Assembly: GCF_030369675.1 (NCBI RefSeq)
Contig: NZ_CP128477.1
Location: forward strand, 3,142,001-3,206,000
Direction of reading: 5' to 3'
Origin: Peteryoungia algae
GTDB taxonomy: Bacteria; Pseudomonadota; Alphaproteobacteria; Rhizobiales; Rhizobiaceae
DNA: 64,000 bases
Shown: one piece after another, positions 31,454 to 41,161 of the stretch
Layout of the letters: the number at the start of each line of letters is the position of its first letter
Position numbering within the stretch: position 1 is the stretch's first letter
Position numbers and translations under genes: made by a program
The notes under the pieces: model-generated
Database searches by the model: none
Seen by the model: only the letters and a program-made list of their open reading frames with translations
Told to the model about the DNA's origin: nothing

Positions 31454-31469
31454 TGTTTCACGTGAATCA
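31454..31469. promoter_or_regulatory. parS: parS site 2 (mnmE/mnmG junction)
   Basis: TGTTTCACGTGAATCA matches the parS consensus at 15 of 16 bases and keeps the CACGTG core. It overlaps the mnmE stop codon and ends 13 bases before the mnmG start. Confidence 0.88.
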
Positions 31470-32795
31470 CTTGCCGACGCAGAATTCCGAGAAGATTTTA
31501 CCCAGAAGCGTTTCGGTATCGATTCGACCGGTCACCCGCGCAAGCTCGGTGGATGCCAACCGCAAATCTTCTGCGCGAAGCTCCAACGGCTTCAGACGCT
31601 CATTTAAAGCGTCGTTCAAGAAATAAGACGCTGCCTTCAGGCGCTCTGCATGCCTTAAACGGCTCGGAATTGCAAGACTTCCCAAATTCGTGCTGCGCCT
31701 GACCTCATCCACGAGAAACCGGCGAAGAGCCTCTAACCCTTCGCCAGTGAGAGAGGAGACCCCGAACGCGCATCGCATTGAGCCGGTGTCATGTCGGAGA
31801 TCCACCAGGTCTATTTTCGTCCCGATCCCGACCGCCCCTGGAACAAGGGTTTCAGCCTCGGCGCTGGCGTTTGAAAGATCGACCAGCTGAAGAACCAGAT
31901 CGGCCTGATGGATCGTGCGATGCGCCCGTCTGATGCCTTCCTGCTCAACCGGGTCTTCCGTGTCACGAAGCCCTGCAGTGTCGAAAAGCTCGACCTTGTA
32001 ACCATCAATGTCGAGTTCACACCGTATGATGTCACGGGTTGTTCCGGCGACTGGCGTAACGATCGCCACATCTCTTTGCGCGAGCGCATTTAAGAGGCTC
32101 GACTTACCCGCATTCGGGGGCCCCGCCAGAGCAACCTTGAAGCCATCCCTGATGATCTCGCCGGCTCGCAGGTTGGCGACTGCCTGGTCAATCTGTTCCT
32201 TGAGAACAGCAACATCCTGCCAGACACGATCAGACACGGAACCAGGGATGTCACCCTCGTCGCTGAAGTCGAGCTCGGCTTCAAGCATGGAGCGGGCAAA
32301 GATCAGCTTCTCGCGCCATGTGTCGTACATCGCCGATAGGTTGCCACCGGCCTGTTCGCTCGCCAGCCTTCGCTGCATTTCCGTCTCGGCAGCGAGCAGA
32401 TCAGCCAATCCCTCCACCTCGACGAGATCCATCTTGCCGTTCTCGAAGGCACGCCGAGAAAATTCCCCGGCCTCCGCAAGTCTGGCGTTGTCGAATCCGG
32501 CTAATGATTTGAGAACAGCGTGAACGACAGCCTTACCCCCGTGCAGATGGAGCTCGGCGCAGTCCTCACCCGTGAAGGAATTTGGACCGGGGAAGATCAG
32601 TACAAGTGCGCGGTCGAGGAATTGCCCATCAGGCTGACATACCGTGCGCAAGGCTGCATGCCTCGGGACGGGCAGCTCGCCCACAAGGGCCTGCACCATG
32701 GACAGCGAAGCCGGCCCGCTGATCCTGATGACAGCAACGCCGGCTGGGAGTGCTCCGGACGCCAGAGCGAAGATGGTTTCAGTACGAGTGCTCAT
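31467..32795 (-). CDS. mnmE: tRNA modification GTPase MnmE
   Basis: G protein partner of MnmG in U34 modification. N-terminal formyl-THF-binding domain ([36 protein letters not shown]), a helical domain with the embedded GTPase: P-loop [12 protein letters not shown], switch [15 protein letters not shown], and the NKxD equivalent appearing as TKID. The C-terminus ends FCVGK, the C-[IVL]-G-K motif required for activity. 442 residues, full length. It follows rho after 52 bases. Confidence 0.96.
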   Translation of the reverse strand: MSTRTETIFALASGALPAGVAVIRISGPASLSMVQALVGELPVPRHAALRTVCQPDGQFLDRALVLIFPGPNSFTGEDCAELHLHGGKAVVHAVLKSLAGFDNARLAEAGEFSRRAFENGKMDLVEVEGLADLLAAETEMQRRLASEQAGGNLSAMYDTWREKLIFARSMLEAELDFSDEGDIPGSVSDRVWQDVAVLKEQIDQAVANLRAGEIIRDGFKVALAGPPNAGKSSLLNALAQRDVAIVTPVAGTTRDIIRCELDIDGYKVELFDTAGLRDTEDPVEQEGIRRAHRTIHQADLVLQLVDLSNASAEAETLVPGAVGIGTKIDLVDLRHDTGSMRCAFGVSSLTGEGLEALRRFLVDEVRRSTNLGSLAIPSRLRHAERLKAASYFLNDALNERLKPLELRAEDLRLASTELARVTGRIDTETLLGKIFSEFCVGK

Positions 32796-32847
32796 CCGAT
32801 CACCCCGCAGCCGCCACCGAATACGGAAGAGGCGATCCGTCGATAGC

Positions 32848-34113
32848 TCAGGTGTTCATGGAATCGAAGAAGTCGCCATTGTTCTTCGTCTGCTTGAGCT
32901 TGTCGATGAGGAATTCGATGGCGTCGGTCGTCCCCATTGGGGCGAGGATACGGCGCAAGACAAAGATCTTCTGCAGATCCTGGCGGGGCACAAGCAGGTC
33001 TTCCTTACGCGTACCAGACTTGAGAATGTCCATGGACGGGAAGATACGCTTGTCTGCCACCTTGCGGTCGAGCACGATTTCCGAGTTGCCGGTACCCTTG
33101 AACTCTTCGAAGATGACTTCGTCCATGCGGCTACCGGTATCGATCAGCGCCGTGGCGATGATCGTCAGAGATCCGCCTTCTTCGATGTTACGCGCGGCAC
33201 CGAAGAAACGCTTCGGCCGCTGAAGCGCATTGGCGTCGACACCACCGGTAAGGACCTTGCCCGAAGACGGCACAACCGTGTTGTAGGCGCGACCGAGGCG
33301 CGTGATCGAGTCCAGCAGGATGACGACGTCACGCCCGTGCTCGACGAGGCGCTTGGCTTTCTCAATGACCATTTCCGCCACTTGCACATGCCGTACAGCC
33401 GGTTCATCGAAGGTCGACGATACGACCTCGCCTTTCACCGAACGCTGCATGTCCGTGACTTCTTCCGGACGTTCATCGATCAGCAGAACAATCAGGTAGC
33501 ATTCCGGATGATTGGCGGTGATCGAATGGGCAATGTTCTGCAGGAGAACGGTCTTACCGGTGCGCGGCGGCGCAACGATCAGGCCACGCTGTCCCTTGCC
33601 CAGCGGCGCAACCAGATCGATGACGCGGGCTGACAGGTCCTTGGACGTCGGAACGTCCAATTCCATCTTGAAGCGCTCATTGGGATAAAGCGGCGTCAGA
33701 TTGTCGAAGTGAACTTTGTGGCGGATCTTTTCCGGATCTTCGAAATTGATCGTGTTGACCTTGAGAAGGGCGAAATAGCGTTCCCCTTCCTTCGGTCCAC
33801 GAATCGGGCCTTCAACCGTGTCACCCGTCTTCAGAGAAAAGCGACGGATCTGGGAAGGCGAAATATAGATATCGTCCGGACCGGGCAGGTAGTTGGCATT
33901 GGCGGAGCGAAGAAAACCGAAGCCATCCTGAAGAACTTCCACGACGCCTTCGCCGATGATCTCAACATCCTGGCTCGCCAGCATCTTGAGGATAGCAAAC
34001 ATGAGCTCCTGCTTTCGCATCGTGCTCGCGTTTTCGACTTCAACCGACTCGGCAAAAGTCAGCAGATCGGTCGGCGATTTGCTTTTAAGTTCTTGTAGCT
34101 TCATTTCAGCCAT
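32848..34113 (-). CDS. rho: Transcription termination factor Rho
   Basis: Hexameric RNA helicase for factor-dependent termination. An N-terminal [14 protein letters not shown] helix bundle, an RNA-binding OSB domain with [21 protein letters not shown], Walker [18 protein letters not shown] (about residues 175-191), Walker [17 protein letters not shown], and the Q/R-loop region [14 protein letters not shown]. 421 residues. [10 protein letters not shown] is the usual rhizobial N-terminus. The 194-base gap to hemJ (34114-34307) holds no gene and no obvious terminator; it may hold a rho promoter and leader. Confidence 0.97.
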   Translation of the reverse strand: MAEMKLQELKSKSPTDLLTFAESVEVENASTMRKQELMFAILKMLASQDVEIIGEGVVEVLQDGFGFLRSANANYLPGPDDIYISPSQIRRFSLKTGDTVEGPIRGPKEGERYFALLKVNTINFEDPEKIRHKVHFDNLTPLYPNERFKMELDVPTSKDLSARVIDLVAPLGKGQRGLIVAPPRTGKTVLLQNIAHSITANHPECYLIVLLIDERPEEVTDMQRSVKGEVVSSTFDEPAVRHVQVAEMVIEKAKRLVEHGRDVVILLDSITRLGRAYNTVVPSSGKVLTGGVDANALQRPKRFFGAARNIEEGGSLTIIATALIDTGSRMDEVIFEEFKGTGNSEIVLDRKVADKRIFPSMDILKSGTRKEDLLVPRQDLQKIFVLRRILAPMGTTDAIEFLIDKLKQTKNNGDFFDSMNT

Positions 34114-34307
34114 GAAGAGAGGACCACGTCAGATAGATTTTCAAGGGGAACGGCGAGCTGGTGGAATTCGGTACGATCGCGTAGGCCGCAAATGACTGAA
34201 TAATACGCAAGCCAATAGAGGAGGTGGCGCGAAAATAGCGACTCACCGATTCGATCGCAAGCGAAAAGCCGGCAATGGGCAAAATAAAGCGCGCGAACCT
34301 GAAAGGC

Positions 34308-34847
34308 TCAGAAGGGTTTCACCACCGCGAGTACGACGATGACGATCATCAGCAGGGTCGGTGCCTCGTTCATCATCCGCCAGAAACGCGGCGTGCGAAT
34401 GTAGTCACCGCGAGCGAATGACCTGACCGCCTTGGCAAAATAGCCGTGTACCCCAGACAGCGCGATCACGGCAGCAATCTTGGCATGAAGCCAGCCACCC
34501 TGAAACTCGAAGACCTGCCAGGCGAGATAAAGCCCGAGGACCCAGGATACGATCATCGCAGGGTTCATGATCACCTTCATCAACCGAGCTTCCATCACGG
34601 CGAAGGTCTGGGCTTGAGACGACGAGGGGTCACAATCGCTGTGGTAGATGAACAACCGCGGCAGGTAGAGCATGCCTGCCATCCAGGAAATGATTGCGAT
34701 AATGTGCAGGGCCTTGATCCAGGGATAGGCCTGGTCTGGGCCGGCAATCATGATCGCGCCTCCGACAATCACGAAGAAGGCGAGGGCAGCGGCAGCCTTT
34801 CGTGCAGCCCGCGCGCCAGGATTTGCATCAATCTGCTTTTCCATCAT
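34308..34847 (-). CDS. hemJ: Protoporphyrinogen IX oxidase, HemJ type
   Basis: Inner-membrane heme-b-containing enzyme that oxidises protoporphyrinogen IX in cyanobacteria and proteobacteria lacking HemG/HemY. Four hydrophobic segments are visible (ALAFFVIVGGAIMIAG, ALHIIAIISWMAGMLYLPRL, MIVSWVLGLYLAW, TLLMIVIVVLAVV), with the conserved His in ALHIIAIISW and RLFIYH. 179 residues. The ATG at 34847 lies one base after the hemE stop, so it is translated from the same heme-synthesis mRNA. Confidence 0.92.
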   Translation of the reverse strand: MMEKQIDANPGARAARKAAAALAFFVIVGGAIMIAGPDQAYPWIKALHIIAIISWMAGMLYLPRLFIYHSDCDPSSSQAQTFAVMEARLMKVIMNPAMIVSWVLGLYLAWQVFEFQGGWLHAKIAAVIALSGVHGYFAKAVRSFARGDYIRTPRFWRMMNEAPTLLMIVIVVLAVVKPF

Positions 34848-34848
34848 T

Positions 34849-35880
34849 TCACCGGAAATTGCGCACCTGGCGCACCAGATCGGTCACATGGGCAGGATCA
34901 GCCTGCGGAGTGATCCCATGGCCGAGATTGAAAATCAGTGGCCCCTGGCCGAGGACCTGAAGGATGGCATCGATCCCGTCCCGCAGCGCGGCGCCACCGG
35001 CAACCACACGCATTGGATCGAGATTGCCCTGGACTGGCCCATCCTTCTGAAGCTCCGCGGCAAAGCTCAACGGAACCGACCAGTCCAGCCCGATCGCATC
35101 CGCACCGGTAGCCTGACGGTAGCGCTTCAGCAGGATCCCAGCTCCCTTCGCAAAGGCGATGATCTTGGCCTGAGGCCTGCGTGCTCGGACCGACTCGATG
35201 ATGCGTCGGACCGGCTTCACGGCGAAAGCGTCAAATTCGGTCTCTCCGAGGACGCCCGCCCAGGAATCGAAAATCTGCACAGCGTCGGCGCCGGCATCAA
35301 TTTGCGCGACGAGATAATCGGCAGAGATATCCGCAAGCAGGTCAAGCAGGCGTTTGAACGCTTCAGGATGGCGGTAGGCGAAAAGACGGGCAGGAGCCTG
35401 ATCGGGCGTCCCATGTCCCGCGATCATGTAGGTTGCCACTGTCCAGGGCGCACCACAGAAACCAAGCAGGGTCGTCTCTTCGGGAAGCTCGGAACGAAGC
35501 CGCGACACCGTTTCCATGACGGGCTTCAGGTGATCCAGGACAGCCTCCGCAGACAAGCGAAGAATTCCGTCCACATCGATCGGGTCCATCTGCGGACCAT
35601 GACCTTCCGTGAACGTGACATTGCGCTTCAAGGCATCGGGAATAACCAGAATGTCGGAGAACAGGATGGCCGCATCGAAGCCATAGCGACGAATGGGTTG
35701 AAGTGTCACCTCCGTCGCAAACTCCGGCGAATAGCAGAGATCGAGGAAGCTCCCAGCCTTCCGCCGCGTTTCCCGATACTCGGGAAGGTACCGGCCCGCC
35801 TGTCTCATGAGCCAGATCGGAGGCGGAGTGACGGTCTTCCCATTCAGAACGTCCAGGACTTTACGGTTCGGCGTGCTCAA
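34849..35880 (-). CDS. hemE: Uroporphyrinogen decarboxylase
   Basis: Converts uroporphyrinogen III to coproporphyrinogen III in heme synthesis. The signature [17 protein letters not shown] is at residues 19-35, with [13 protein letters not shown] and [14 protein letters not shown] following. 343 residues. The best start is TTG 35878-35880 ([14 protein letters not shown]), with GAAAGGG about 12 bases upstream; no ATG is available near it. It faces away from the putative chromosomal origin, and hemE is the classic marker gene of alphaproteobacterial origins. Confidence 0.95.
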   Translation of the reverse strand: MSTPNRKVLDVLNGKTVTPPPIWLMRQAGRYLPEYRETRRKAGSFLDLCYSPEFATEVTLQPIRRYGFDAAILFSDILVIPDALKRNVTFTEGHGPQMDPIDVDGILRLSAEAVLDHLKPVMETVSRLRSELPEETTLLGFCGAPWTVATYMIAGHGTPDQAPARLFAYRHPEAFKRLLDLLADISADYLVAQIDAGADAVQIFDSWAGVLGETEFDAFAVKPVRRIIESVRARRPQAKIIAFAKGAGILLKRYRQATGADAIGLDWSVPLSFAAELQKDGPVQGNLDPMRVVAGGAALRDGIDAILQVLGQGPLIFNLGHGITPQADPAHVTDLVRQVRNFR

Positions 35881-36027
35881 AGCTCAAGCCCTTTCAATAA
35901 AGAAAAGAGATATTGAATCTTCTTCTATTTCTAAGAGTCTCTGACTATCAAGGATTAATCCTCGATCACAGCTTGTTCCTCCTTCGGGAGAAATTGCCGT
36001 TCTCGATACAGAGATGCGGGCGGTAGC

Positions 36028-36045
36028 CGGGGATAATGGGGATAA
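36028..36045. promoter_or_regulatory. Two back-to-back DnaA-box-like 9-mers
   Basis: CGGGGATAA and TGGGGATAA abut with a period of exactly 9 bases. They match the reverse DnaA box TGTGGATAA at 7 and 8 of 9 positions, in the same orientation as the perfect box at 36192. Confidence 0.6.
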
Positions 36046-36191
36046 GTCGAAATTAACCGGTGGTTTCAATGATTTCGGCTCCGGGTCGCCAGCCCGTTAA
36101 TTGGGGATCAGGAGTCGATGGCTTCGTCGTTAACGACAGTCATCACCACAATTCACAGCCCGCGGAAAAGCGATGCCCCCGAAGGTCGAAT

Positions 36192-36200
36192 TGTGGATAA
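36192..36200 (-). promoter_or_regulatory. Perfect DnaA box
   Basis: TGTGGATAA, the exact reverse complement of the strong DnaA box TTATCCACA, flanked by TT and ATC, 73 bases before the DUF299 start codon. Confidence 0.75.
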
Positions 36201-36272
36201 ATCGGCACTTTTCCTCTTGCCCCCGGCGACCTGCCGCCGCTACCTCTGTTTATCCCAGACTATCAACAGGGC

Positions 36273-37106
36273 ATGGAGAACATCGTGGAGAACCGGAAAA
36301 ACTTCTTCCATCTCCACCTGATATCTGACTCAACCGGGGAGACTCTGATCTCGGCCGGCCGAGCGGCCGCCGCGCAATTCCGCGGCTCAAATGCAATCGA
36401 GCACGTCTATCCGCTGATCCGGAGCAAGAAGCAGATCAAGGCGCTGATCGAGGCCATCGATCGCGAACCCGGCATCGTCCTCTATACGATTGTCGACCAC
36501 GACCTTGCAGCTCTGATCGAGACCGGTTGCCACGAACTCGGTTTGCCTTGCGTGAACGTTCTCGCACCCATCATCGAGAAGTTTCAGGCTTATCTGGGCG
36601 CACCGTCCCGGGGCCGAATGGGTGCACAGCACGTCCTGAATGCGGAGTATTTCGCACGCATCGAAGCTCTGAACTTCACCATGGATCATGATGATGGCCA
36701 GGCGACGGAAAACTATGACGAGGCCGACGTGGTTATTATCGGCATCAGCCGTACGTCGAAGACACCGACCAGCATCTATCTGGCGAACAGAGGTATCAAG
36801 ACGGCAAACTTGCCGATTGTACCCGGTGTGCCATTGCCAGACTCGCTGCTTGCGGCCGAGCGGCCCCTGATCGTCGGTCTGATTGCTACATCAGACCGAA
36901 TTTCTCAGGTCCGCGAAAACCGGATACTCGGCGCCACTCCGGGTTATGACCGGAGCGAGTATGTCGATCGTGCCTCGATCACTGAGGAGCTCAAATATGC
37001 GCGATCGCTTTGCGCGCGCAACAATTGGCCGGTGATTGACGTGACGCGCCGCTCGATAGAAGAGACGGCCGCCGCAATCGTTGCCCTTCGCCCCAAGCCG
37101 CGCTAA
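36273..37106 (+). CDS. Pyruvate,phosphate dikinase / PEP synthase regulatory protein (DUF299)
   Basis: Bifunctional Ser/Thr kinase and Pi-dependent phosphorylase that inactivates and reactivates PPDK or PEP synthase by ADP-dependent phosphorylation. DUF299 features: [15 protein letters not shown] near the N-terminus, [16 protein letters not shown], and the P-loop-like [18 protein letters not shown] (about residues 151-168). 277 residues. Rhizobia mostly carry PPDK, so that is the likelier target (inference). It is the first gene right of the putative origin, equivalent in position to RP001 of Rickettsia, and begins the maf-aroE-coaE-dnaQ series. Confidence 0.93.
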   Translation: MENIVENRKNFFHLHLISDSTGETLISAGRAAAAQFRGSNAIEHVYPLIRSKKQIKALIEAIDREPGIVLYTIVDHDLAALIETGCHELGLPCVNVLAPIIEKFQAYLGAPSRGRMGAQHVLNAEYFARIEALNFTMDHDDGQATENYDEADVVIIGISRTSKTPTSIYLANRGIKTANLPIVPGVPLPDSLLAAERPLIVGLIATSDRISQVRENRILGATPGYDRSEYVDRASITEELKYARSLCARNNWPVIDVTRRSIEETAAAIVALRPKPR

Positions 37107-37137
37107 GCGGGAGAACTAGCCAACGAAGGTTTCCACA

Positions 37138-37737
37138 ATGGGATTACCCTTGATTCTCGCGTCCGGCAGCAAGGCGCGCCAGACGCTCTTGAAAAATGCC
37201 GGTCTCGAGTTTGTTGCAGTTCCGGCATCGGTTGATGAGCGGGCAATCGAAGAACGCATGCCGGTGGCGAACCGAGACCCGGTGACGATCGCCAGACATC
37301 TCGCGATCGCCAAGGCGACGGCAGTGTCACGGCTGAACCCCGGCGCCATGGTCATCGGTTGCGACCAGACAATGTCACTAGGCGCCCGGATCTTCCACAA
37401 GGCGACATCCATCGACGAAGCGGGCGAGACGCTCAGAAGCCTGCGTGGACAAGCCCATTTTCTCAACAGCGCAGTCTGCCTGATTCAGGATGGCAGAGTG
37501 CTCTGGAGCGATGTGTCGCGCGCTTGCATGCAGGTGCGCGATTTCTCGGACGCGTTTTTGGCCGGCTATCTGGAGAGGAACGGCCCAGCCATTTTATCCA
37601 GCGTCGGCTGCTACCAGCTGGAGGGGGAGGGCGTTCATTTGTTTGATGCCATCGCCGGCGACTACTTCACCATTCTGGGCCTGCCACTCCTGCCGCTCCT
37701 GGCTGCCCTGCGGCAACATGGAATTAACCATGCGTGA
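37138..37737 (+). CDS. maf: Maf-like nucleoside triphosphate pyrophosphatase
   Basis: Hydrolyses non-canonical or modified nucleoside triphosphates (house-cleaning). Maf signatures: [19 protein letters not shown] at the N-terminus (SxSxxR-type), [25 protein letters not shown] with the catalytic Asp, and [14 protein letters not shown]. 199 residues. It ends NHA-stop, and its last codons overlap the aroE start (ATGCGTGA). parS site 3 begins at its stop codon. Confidence 0.93.
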   Translation: MGLPLILASGSKARQTLLKNAGLEFVAVPASVDERAIEERMPVANRDPVTIARHLAIAKATAVSRLNPGAMVIGCDQTMSLGARIFHKATSIDEAGETLRSLRGQAHFLNSAVCLIQDGRVLWSDVSRACMQVRDFSDAFLAGYLERNGPAILSSVGCYQLEGEGVHLFDAIAGDYFTILGLPLLPLLAALRQHGINHA

Positions 37738-38590
37738 TTCACGTGAAACAATTGGCCCCCGCGCTTTTGTCGCCGGCTACCCGATCAAGCATTCCCGCTC
37801 TCCGTTGATCCATGGTCACTGGCTTGCCACATATGGCATCGCGGGGTCCTACGAGAAGATCGCAGTCACCCCGAGCGACTTTCCCGACTTCATTGCCACG
37901 CTGAAGACGAGTGCCTCTCCCTATCATGGGGGAAACGTCACGATCCCGCACAAGGAAGCCGCTTGCCTTCTTGCTGACCGGGCTGATCCCCTTGCAGAAG
38001 AACTCGGCGCCGCAAACACCCTCTGGCGTGAAGAAGGCCGCCTTCATGCGATGAACACCGATGGTATTGGCTTCCTCGCCAATCTCGACGCGCGCCAGCC
38101 TGGCTGGGACCGCGCCCAGAGGGCGGTGGTTCTCGGTGCAGGGGGCGCAAGCCGTGCCGTTCTTCAGGCCCTGCGCGATCGGGGAATCGCAGAGATCCAT
38201 GTCGTCAACCGCACCCTGGAACGCGCCCGCGAACTCGCGCATCGCTTCGGTGCACCGATCGAAGCTCACGGGATGGATTCCTTGGCGTCGCTGATCGATG
38301 GCGCTGGCCTCTTCGTGAATACGAGTTCACTTGGTATGGATGGGAGCGAAGCCCCGTTGCTCCCATTTGAACAGATGAAGAGTGATGCGCTCGTGACTGA
38401 TATTGTCTACGTCCCGTTGAAGACACCCTTTCTGCGACAGGCGGAGGAGGCGGGATTGAACACCGTTGATGGTCTGGGGATGTTGCTCCATCAGGCGGCC
38501 CCGGGCTTTGAGAAATGGTTCGGCCGAATGCCCGAGGTCACCGAAGAATTGCGGAACCTCGTTCTCGCAGACATCGAGGCACCTGCATGA
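37730..38590 (+). CDS. aroE: Shikimate dehydrogenase
   Basis: NADPH-dependent reduction of 3-dehydroshikimate in aromatic amino-acid synthesis. Motifs: [16 protein letters not shown] (shikimate site), [10 protein letters not shown] with the catalytic Lys, [16 protein letters not shown] (NADP-binding glycine loop), [12 protein letters not shown] and [11 protein letters not shown]. The ATG at 37730 overlaps the maf stop by 8 bases; ATG 37718 in the same frame (MELTMRD) is an alternative. Its stop overlaps the coaE start (ATGA). Confidence 0.95.
   Translation: MRDSRETIGPRAFVAGYPIKHSRSPLIHGHWLATYGIAGSYEKIAVTPSDFPDFIATLKTSASPYHGGNVTIPHKEAACLLADRADPLAEELGAANTLWREEGRLHAMNTDGIGFLANLDARQPGWDRAQRAVVLGAGGASRAVLQALRDRGIAEIHVVNRTLERARELAHRFGAPIEAHGMDSLASLIDGAGLFVNTSSLGMDGSEAPLLPFEQMKSDALVTDIVYVPLKTPFLRQAEEAGLNTVDGLGMLLHQAAPGFEKWFGRMPEVTEELRNLVLADIEAPA
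37735..37750. promoter_or_regulatory. parS: parS site 3 (maf/aroE overlap)
   Basis: TGATTCACGTGAAACA, 15 of 16 matches to the parS consensus. It spans the maf stop codon and aroE codons 3-7 (D-S-R-E-T), 1.5 kb to the right of the putative origin. Confidence 0.87.
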
Positions 38591-39192
38591 TCGTCATCGG
38601 ACTGACCGGATCAATCGGCATGGGCAAATCGACAACGGCGGGTCTCTTCGCCGACGAAGGCGTCCCGGTCAATGATGCGGATAAGGTCGTCCATGAACTT
38701 TACCGGCACAAAGCGGTGAAACCGATCTCCGAAGTCTTCCCCGACGCTGTCATCGACGGCATCGTGGATAGGCAGTTGCTTTCGCGGAATCTGGCGAAGA
38801 ATCCGGCTAACTTCAAAATTCTCGAGAGCATAGTTCATCCCCTGGTGCGCGCTCGCGAGCAAGCATTCCTCGATCTCCAGCGTGAGCTGGAGACGCCCAT
38901 TGTCGTCCTGGATATTCCCCTCCTGTTCGAAACCGGAGGTGAAGCGCGAATGGACAAGATCGTGGTGGTCAGCTGCGCGGCCGAGATCCAGCGCCAGCGG
39001 GTTCTTTCGAGACCCGGCATGACGCCGGACAAATTCGAGACCATCCTCTCGCGTCAGATGCCCGATGCGGAGAAACGCGCCCGTGCAGACTATGTGATCA
39101 ACACTGGGCATGGGATTGACAGCGCGCGCGCGCAGGTGAAATCCATCCTCGACGAATTGAGCAAACAGGCGGGCCCGACCAACCATGCGTGA
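38587..39192 (+). CDS. coaE: Dephospho-CoA kinase
   Basis: Last step of coenzyme A synthesis. P-loop [17 protein letters not shown] at residues 5-21, then [12 protein letters not shown] and [10 protein letters not shown], ending NHA-stop. ATG 38587 overlaps the aroE stop by 4 bases, and 201 residues is normal; the ORF extension upstream to 38515 runs inside aroE and is spurious. The stop overlaps the dnaQ start by 8 bases. Confidence 0.95.
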   Translation: MIVIGLTGSIGMGKSTTAGLFADEGVPVNDADKVVHELYRHKAVKPISEVFPDAVIDGIVDRQLLSRNLAKNPANFKILESIVHPLVRAREQAFLDLQRELETPIVVLDIPLLFETGGEARMDKIVVVSCAAEIQRQRVLSRPGMTPDKFETILSRQMPDAEKRARADYVINTGHGIDSARAQVKSILDELSKQAGPTNHA

Positions 39193-39886
39193 AGTCATCT
39201 TCGATACGGAAACCACGGGCCTCGACAACAAGGCTGACCGCGTCATCGAAATCGGCGGCATCGAATTGCTCAACCACTTTCCGACAGGTCGCACATTCCA
39301 TGTCTACATCAACCCTGGTGACCGCAAGGTTCACCCGGACGCCTTGGCGGTACATGGCATCACGGATGAGTTCCTGAAGGACAAACCGGTTTTTGCGAAC
39401 ATCGTCGCAGATCTCCAGGAATTCTTCGAAGGCGCCAAGTGGATCGCCCACAATGCGATGTTCGACATGGGCTTCATCAACGCCGAATTCGATCGACTTT
39501 CCATCCCGCCGGTGCCGTCGGACCTGGTGATCGACACACTCGCGCTCGCGCGCCGCAAACATCCGATGGGTCCGAATTCTCTGGATGCCCTGTGCCGGCG
39601 CTATGGCATCGACAATTCACACCGGACGAAACACGGCGCCTTGCTCGACTCCGAACTTCTGGCGGAAGTCTATATCGAGATGCTCGGCGGTCGCCAGGCT
39701 GCCCTGGGCTTGACCTCGGTCGATACCCGGCGGAACCAGTCGGTGGAAATCTCCGACCTCGCCGAAATTAGCTACAGCCGACCGAGGCCCTTGTCGCCGC
39801 GTCTCTCCGCGGCAGAGGTTGAAAGCCATTCCAAACTCGTAGCCCGACTGAAGGACAAGGCCATCTGGTCCAAATACAGCGCATGA
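39185..39886 (+). CDS. dnaQ: DNA polymerase III subunit epsilon (3'-5' exonuclease)
   Basis: Proofreading exonuclease of the replicative polymerase. DEDDh motifs: [20 protein letters not shown] (Exo I), AKWIAHNAMFDMGFINAEF (Exo II), and HRTKHGALLDSELLAEVY (Exo III with His and Asp). The C-terminal segment after residue 185 would bind the polymerase alpha subunit. 233 residues. Translationally coupled to coaE through ATGCGTGA. A terminator follows the stop immediately. Confidence 0.95.
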   Translation: MREVIFDTETTGLDNKADRVIEIGGIELLNHFPTGRTFHVYINPGDRKVHPDALAVHGITDEFLKDKPVFANIVADLQEFFEGAKWIAHNAMFDMGFINAEFDRLSIPPVPSDLVIDTLALARRKHPMGPNSLDALCRRYGIDNSHRTKHGALLDSELLAEVYIEMLGGRQAALGLTSVDTRRNQSVEISDLAEISYSRPRPLSPRLSAAEVESHSKLVARLKDKAIWSKYSA

Positions 39887-39911
39887 AAAAGGGCCCGTTT
39901 CGGGCCCTTTT
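39886..39911. terminator. Bidirectional intrinsic terminator dnaQ / secB
   Basis: AAAAA, a perfect 7-bp stem GGGCCCG / CGGGCCC with a TTT loop, then TTTT. It overlaps the last base of the dnaQ stop and lies 27 bases beyond the convergent secB stop. Confidence 0.88.
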
Positions 39912-39937
39912 GATATCGATGATTGGGTGGCTGAAAC

Positions 39938-40420
39938 TCAGTTCGGCGATACCTGGCTCTTTGTGCGGGACTGTTCTTCCGAAACGCGCTGAGCAAACAT
40001 CTGGGCAAAGTCGATCGGGTCGATCATCAGCGGCGGGAAGCCGCCATTGCGGGTAGCATCGGCAATGATCTGACGGGCGAACGGGAAGAGCAAACGCGGG
40101 CACTCGATGAAGAGAACCGGCAACATGTGCTCCTGCGGAAATCCAGCGATCCGGAAAACGCCGCCATAGACCAGCTCGGTGACGAAGACGACCTTGTCAC
40201 CATCCTTGGCTTCCGCATTCAAGGTCAGCACGACATCGAAGTCGTTGTCCGAGAGCGGGTTGGCGTTGACGTTTACATTGATGTTGATGTTGATGGCCGG
40301 TGCCTTGTCGCGCGCCTGGAGCGACCGCGGTGCACCTGGGTTTTCAAACGAGAAATCCTTGATGTACTGGGCGAGAATGTTGAGGGACGGAGAAGTCGTT
40401 CCCTGATTGTTGTCGGCCAT
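39938..40420 (-). CDS. secB: Protein-export chaperone SecB
   Basis: Tetrameric cytosolic chaperone that hands unfolded precursors to SecA. The typical rhizobial sequence is present: [20 protein letters not shown] at the N-terminus, the alternating [12 protein letters not shown] strand, [13 protein letters not shown] and [23 protein letters not shown] 40420 ([12 protein letters not shown]) gives 160 residues; the frame continues to 40462 without need. Convergent with dnaQ, a widely conserved neighbourhood. Confidence 0.95.
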   Translation of the reverse strand: MADNNQGTTSPSLNILAQYIKDFSFENPGAPRSLQARDKAPAINININVNVNANPLSDNDFDVVLTLNAEAKDGDKVVFVTELVYGGVFRIAGFPQEHMLPVLFIECPRLLFPFARQIIADATRNGGFPPLMIDPIDFAQMFAQRVSEEQSRTKSQVSPN

Positions 40421-40509
40421 AGGGCTTGTCCTTCGAGATGAAATGCTAAGGCCATCTAACATTTGAACCTTCGCCTTACAACCCTGAGGCCGGCAAGGGT
40501 CGCGCTGCG

Positions 40510-41013
40510 TCAGTCACGGCCGATGCGGGGACCGCGCCACGGGGATTCGGGGTTCTGCGAGTTGGGGCCCGGCTCTCGCTGAAACTCGTCGTCCTCCAGA
40601 TCAACGACAGTATCGTCCGCTGGCCGTGCCGTGCGAAAGCCTCCGCTTGCAAATGTGCTGCTCACCACGATCCGCGGCTTGATCAGTTTCCACGCGATGT
40701 CCCTGACGATGGGGATGAAGAGGAGGATGCCGATGATGTCCCCGAAAAAGCCGGGCACAATAAGCAGAAAGGCTGCAACGGCCAGCAGAGCCGCATGAAC
40801 CAATTCACGCCCTGGATCGACACCCTTCTGAGCCTCGCTCTGCAGCCGACGAAGAATGCCTGCGCCTTGCAAGCGCAAGAGCACCACGCCCGCAACGCCC
40901 GACAACACGATCAGCCCGAGCGTTGGAAGAATACCGATTGCCTGACCGACGATGATGAAACTGGCGATTTCGACAAGCGGTGCGATGAGAAAGAGCACCA
41001 GAGGTAGGCGCAT
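40510..41013 (-). CDS. fxsA: FxsA-family membrane protein
   Basis: Small inner-membrane protein; in E. coli FxsA overproduction relieves F-plasmid exclusion of phage T7, but its normal role is unknown. Three to four hydrophobic segments ([65 protein letters not shown]) and the conserved [10 protein letters not shown] motif are seen, followed by a polar acidic tail. ATG 41013 ([12 protein letters not shown]) is chosen over 41091. It is divergent from the Tim44-like gene; the 148-base gap carries two GANTC sites. Confidence 0.87.
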   Translation of the reverse strand: MRLPLVLFLIAPLVEIASFIIVGQAIGILPTLGLIVLSGVAGVVLLRLQGAGILRRLQSEAQKGVDPGRELVHAALLAVAAFLLIVPGFFGDIIGILLFIPIVRDIAWKLIKPRIVVSSTFASGGFRTARPADDTVVDLEDDEFQREPGPNSQNPESPWRGPRIGRD

Positions 41014-41161
41014 AGACGACTCCAAACGCCATTGTGATCCGGATATCGCAAGAGTCGGCGCACACTCGCTGCAAAGAATGCGTCTCGCCATTTGAATGAT
41101 GCGGCGCTGCAGACTATATGGGAGATAGAAAAAACAAATTCAATCAAGCCTGGCGGTATTC

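Larger units (their letters stand above)
35881..36272. other. oriC: Putative chromosomal replication origin (oriC)
   Basis: A 392-base non-coding gap between hemE (minus) and the DUF299 gene (plus), the arrangement of the mapped Caulobacter crescentus and Sinorhizobium meliloti origins. The hemE side (35890-35960) is strongly A+T-rich, a candidate unwinding element. One perfect DnaA box (36192-36200), two tandem near-consensus boxes (36028-36045), and GANTC methylation sites at 35915, 35935 and 36112 are visible. TTAA-N7-TTTC at 36053-36067 resembles a CtrA site. Genes to the left run mainly minus and to the right mainly plus, as expected for bidirectional forks. A short ORF from 36118 is rejected. 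Confidence 0.8.

Noticed and set aside
36118..36321. Small ORF in the putative origin
   Set aside because: Overlaps the DUF299 start, low-complexity composition, no ribosome binding site, and lies across the DnaA box.
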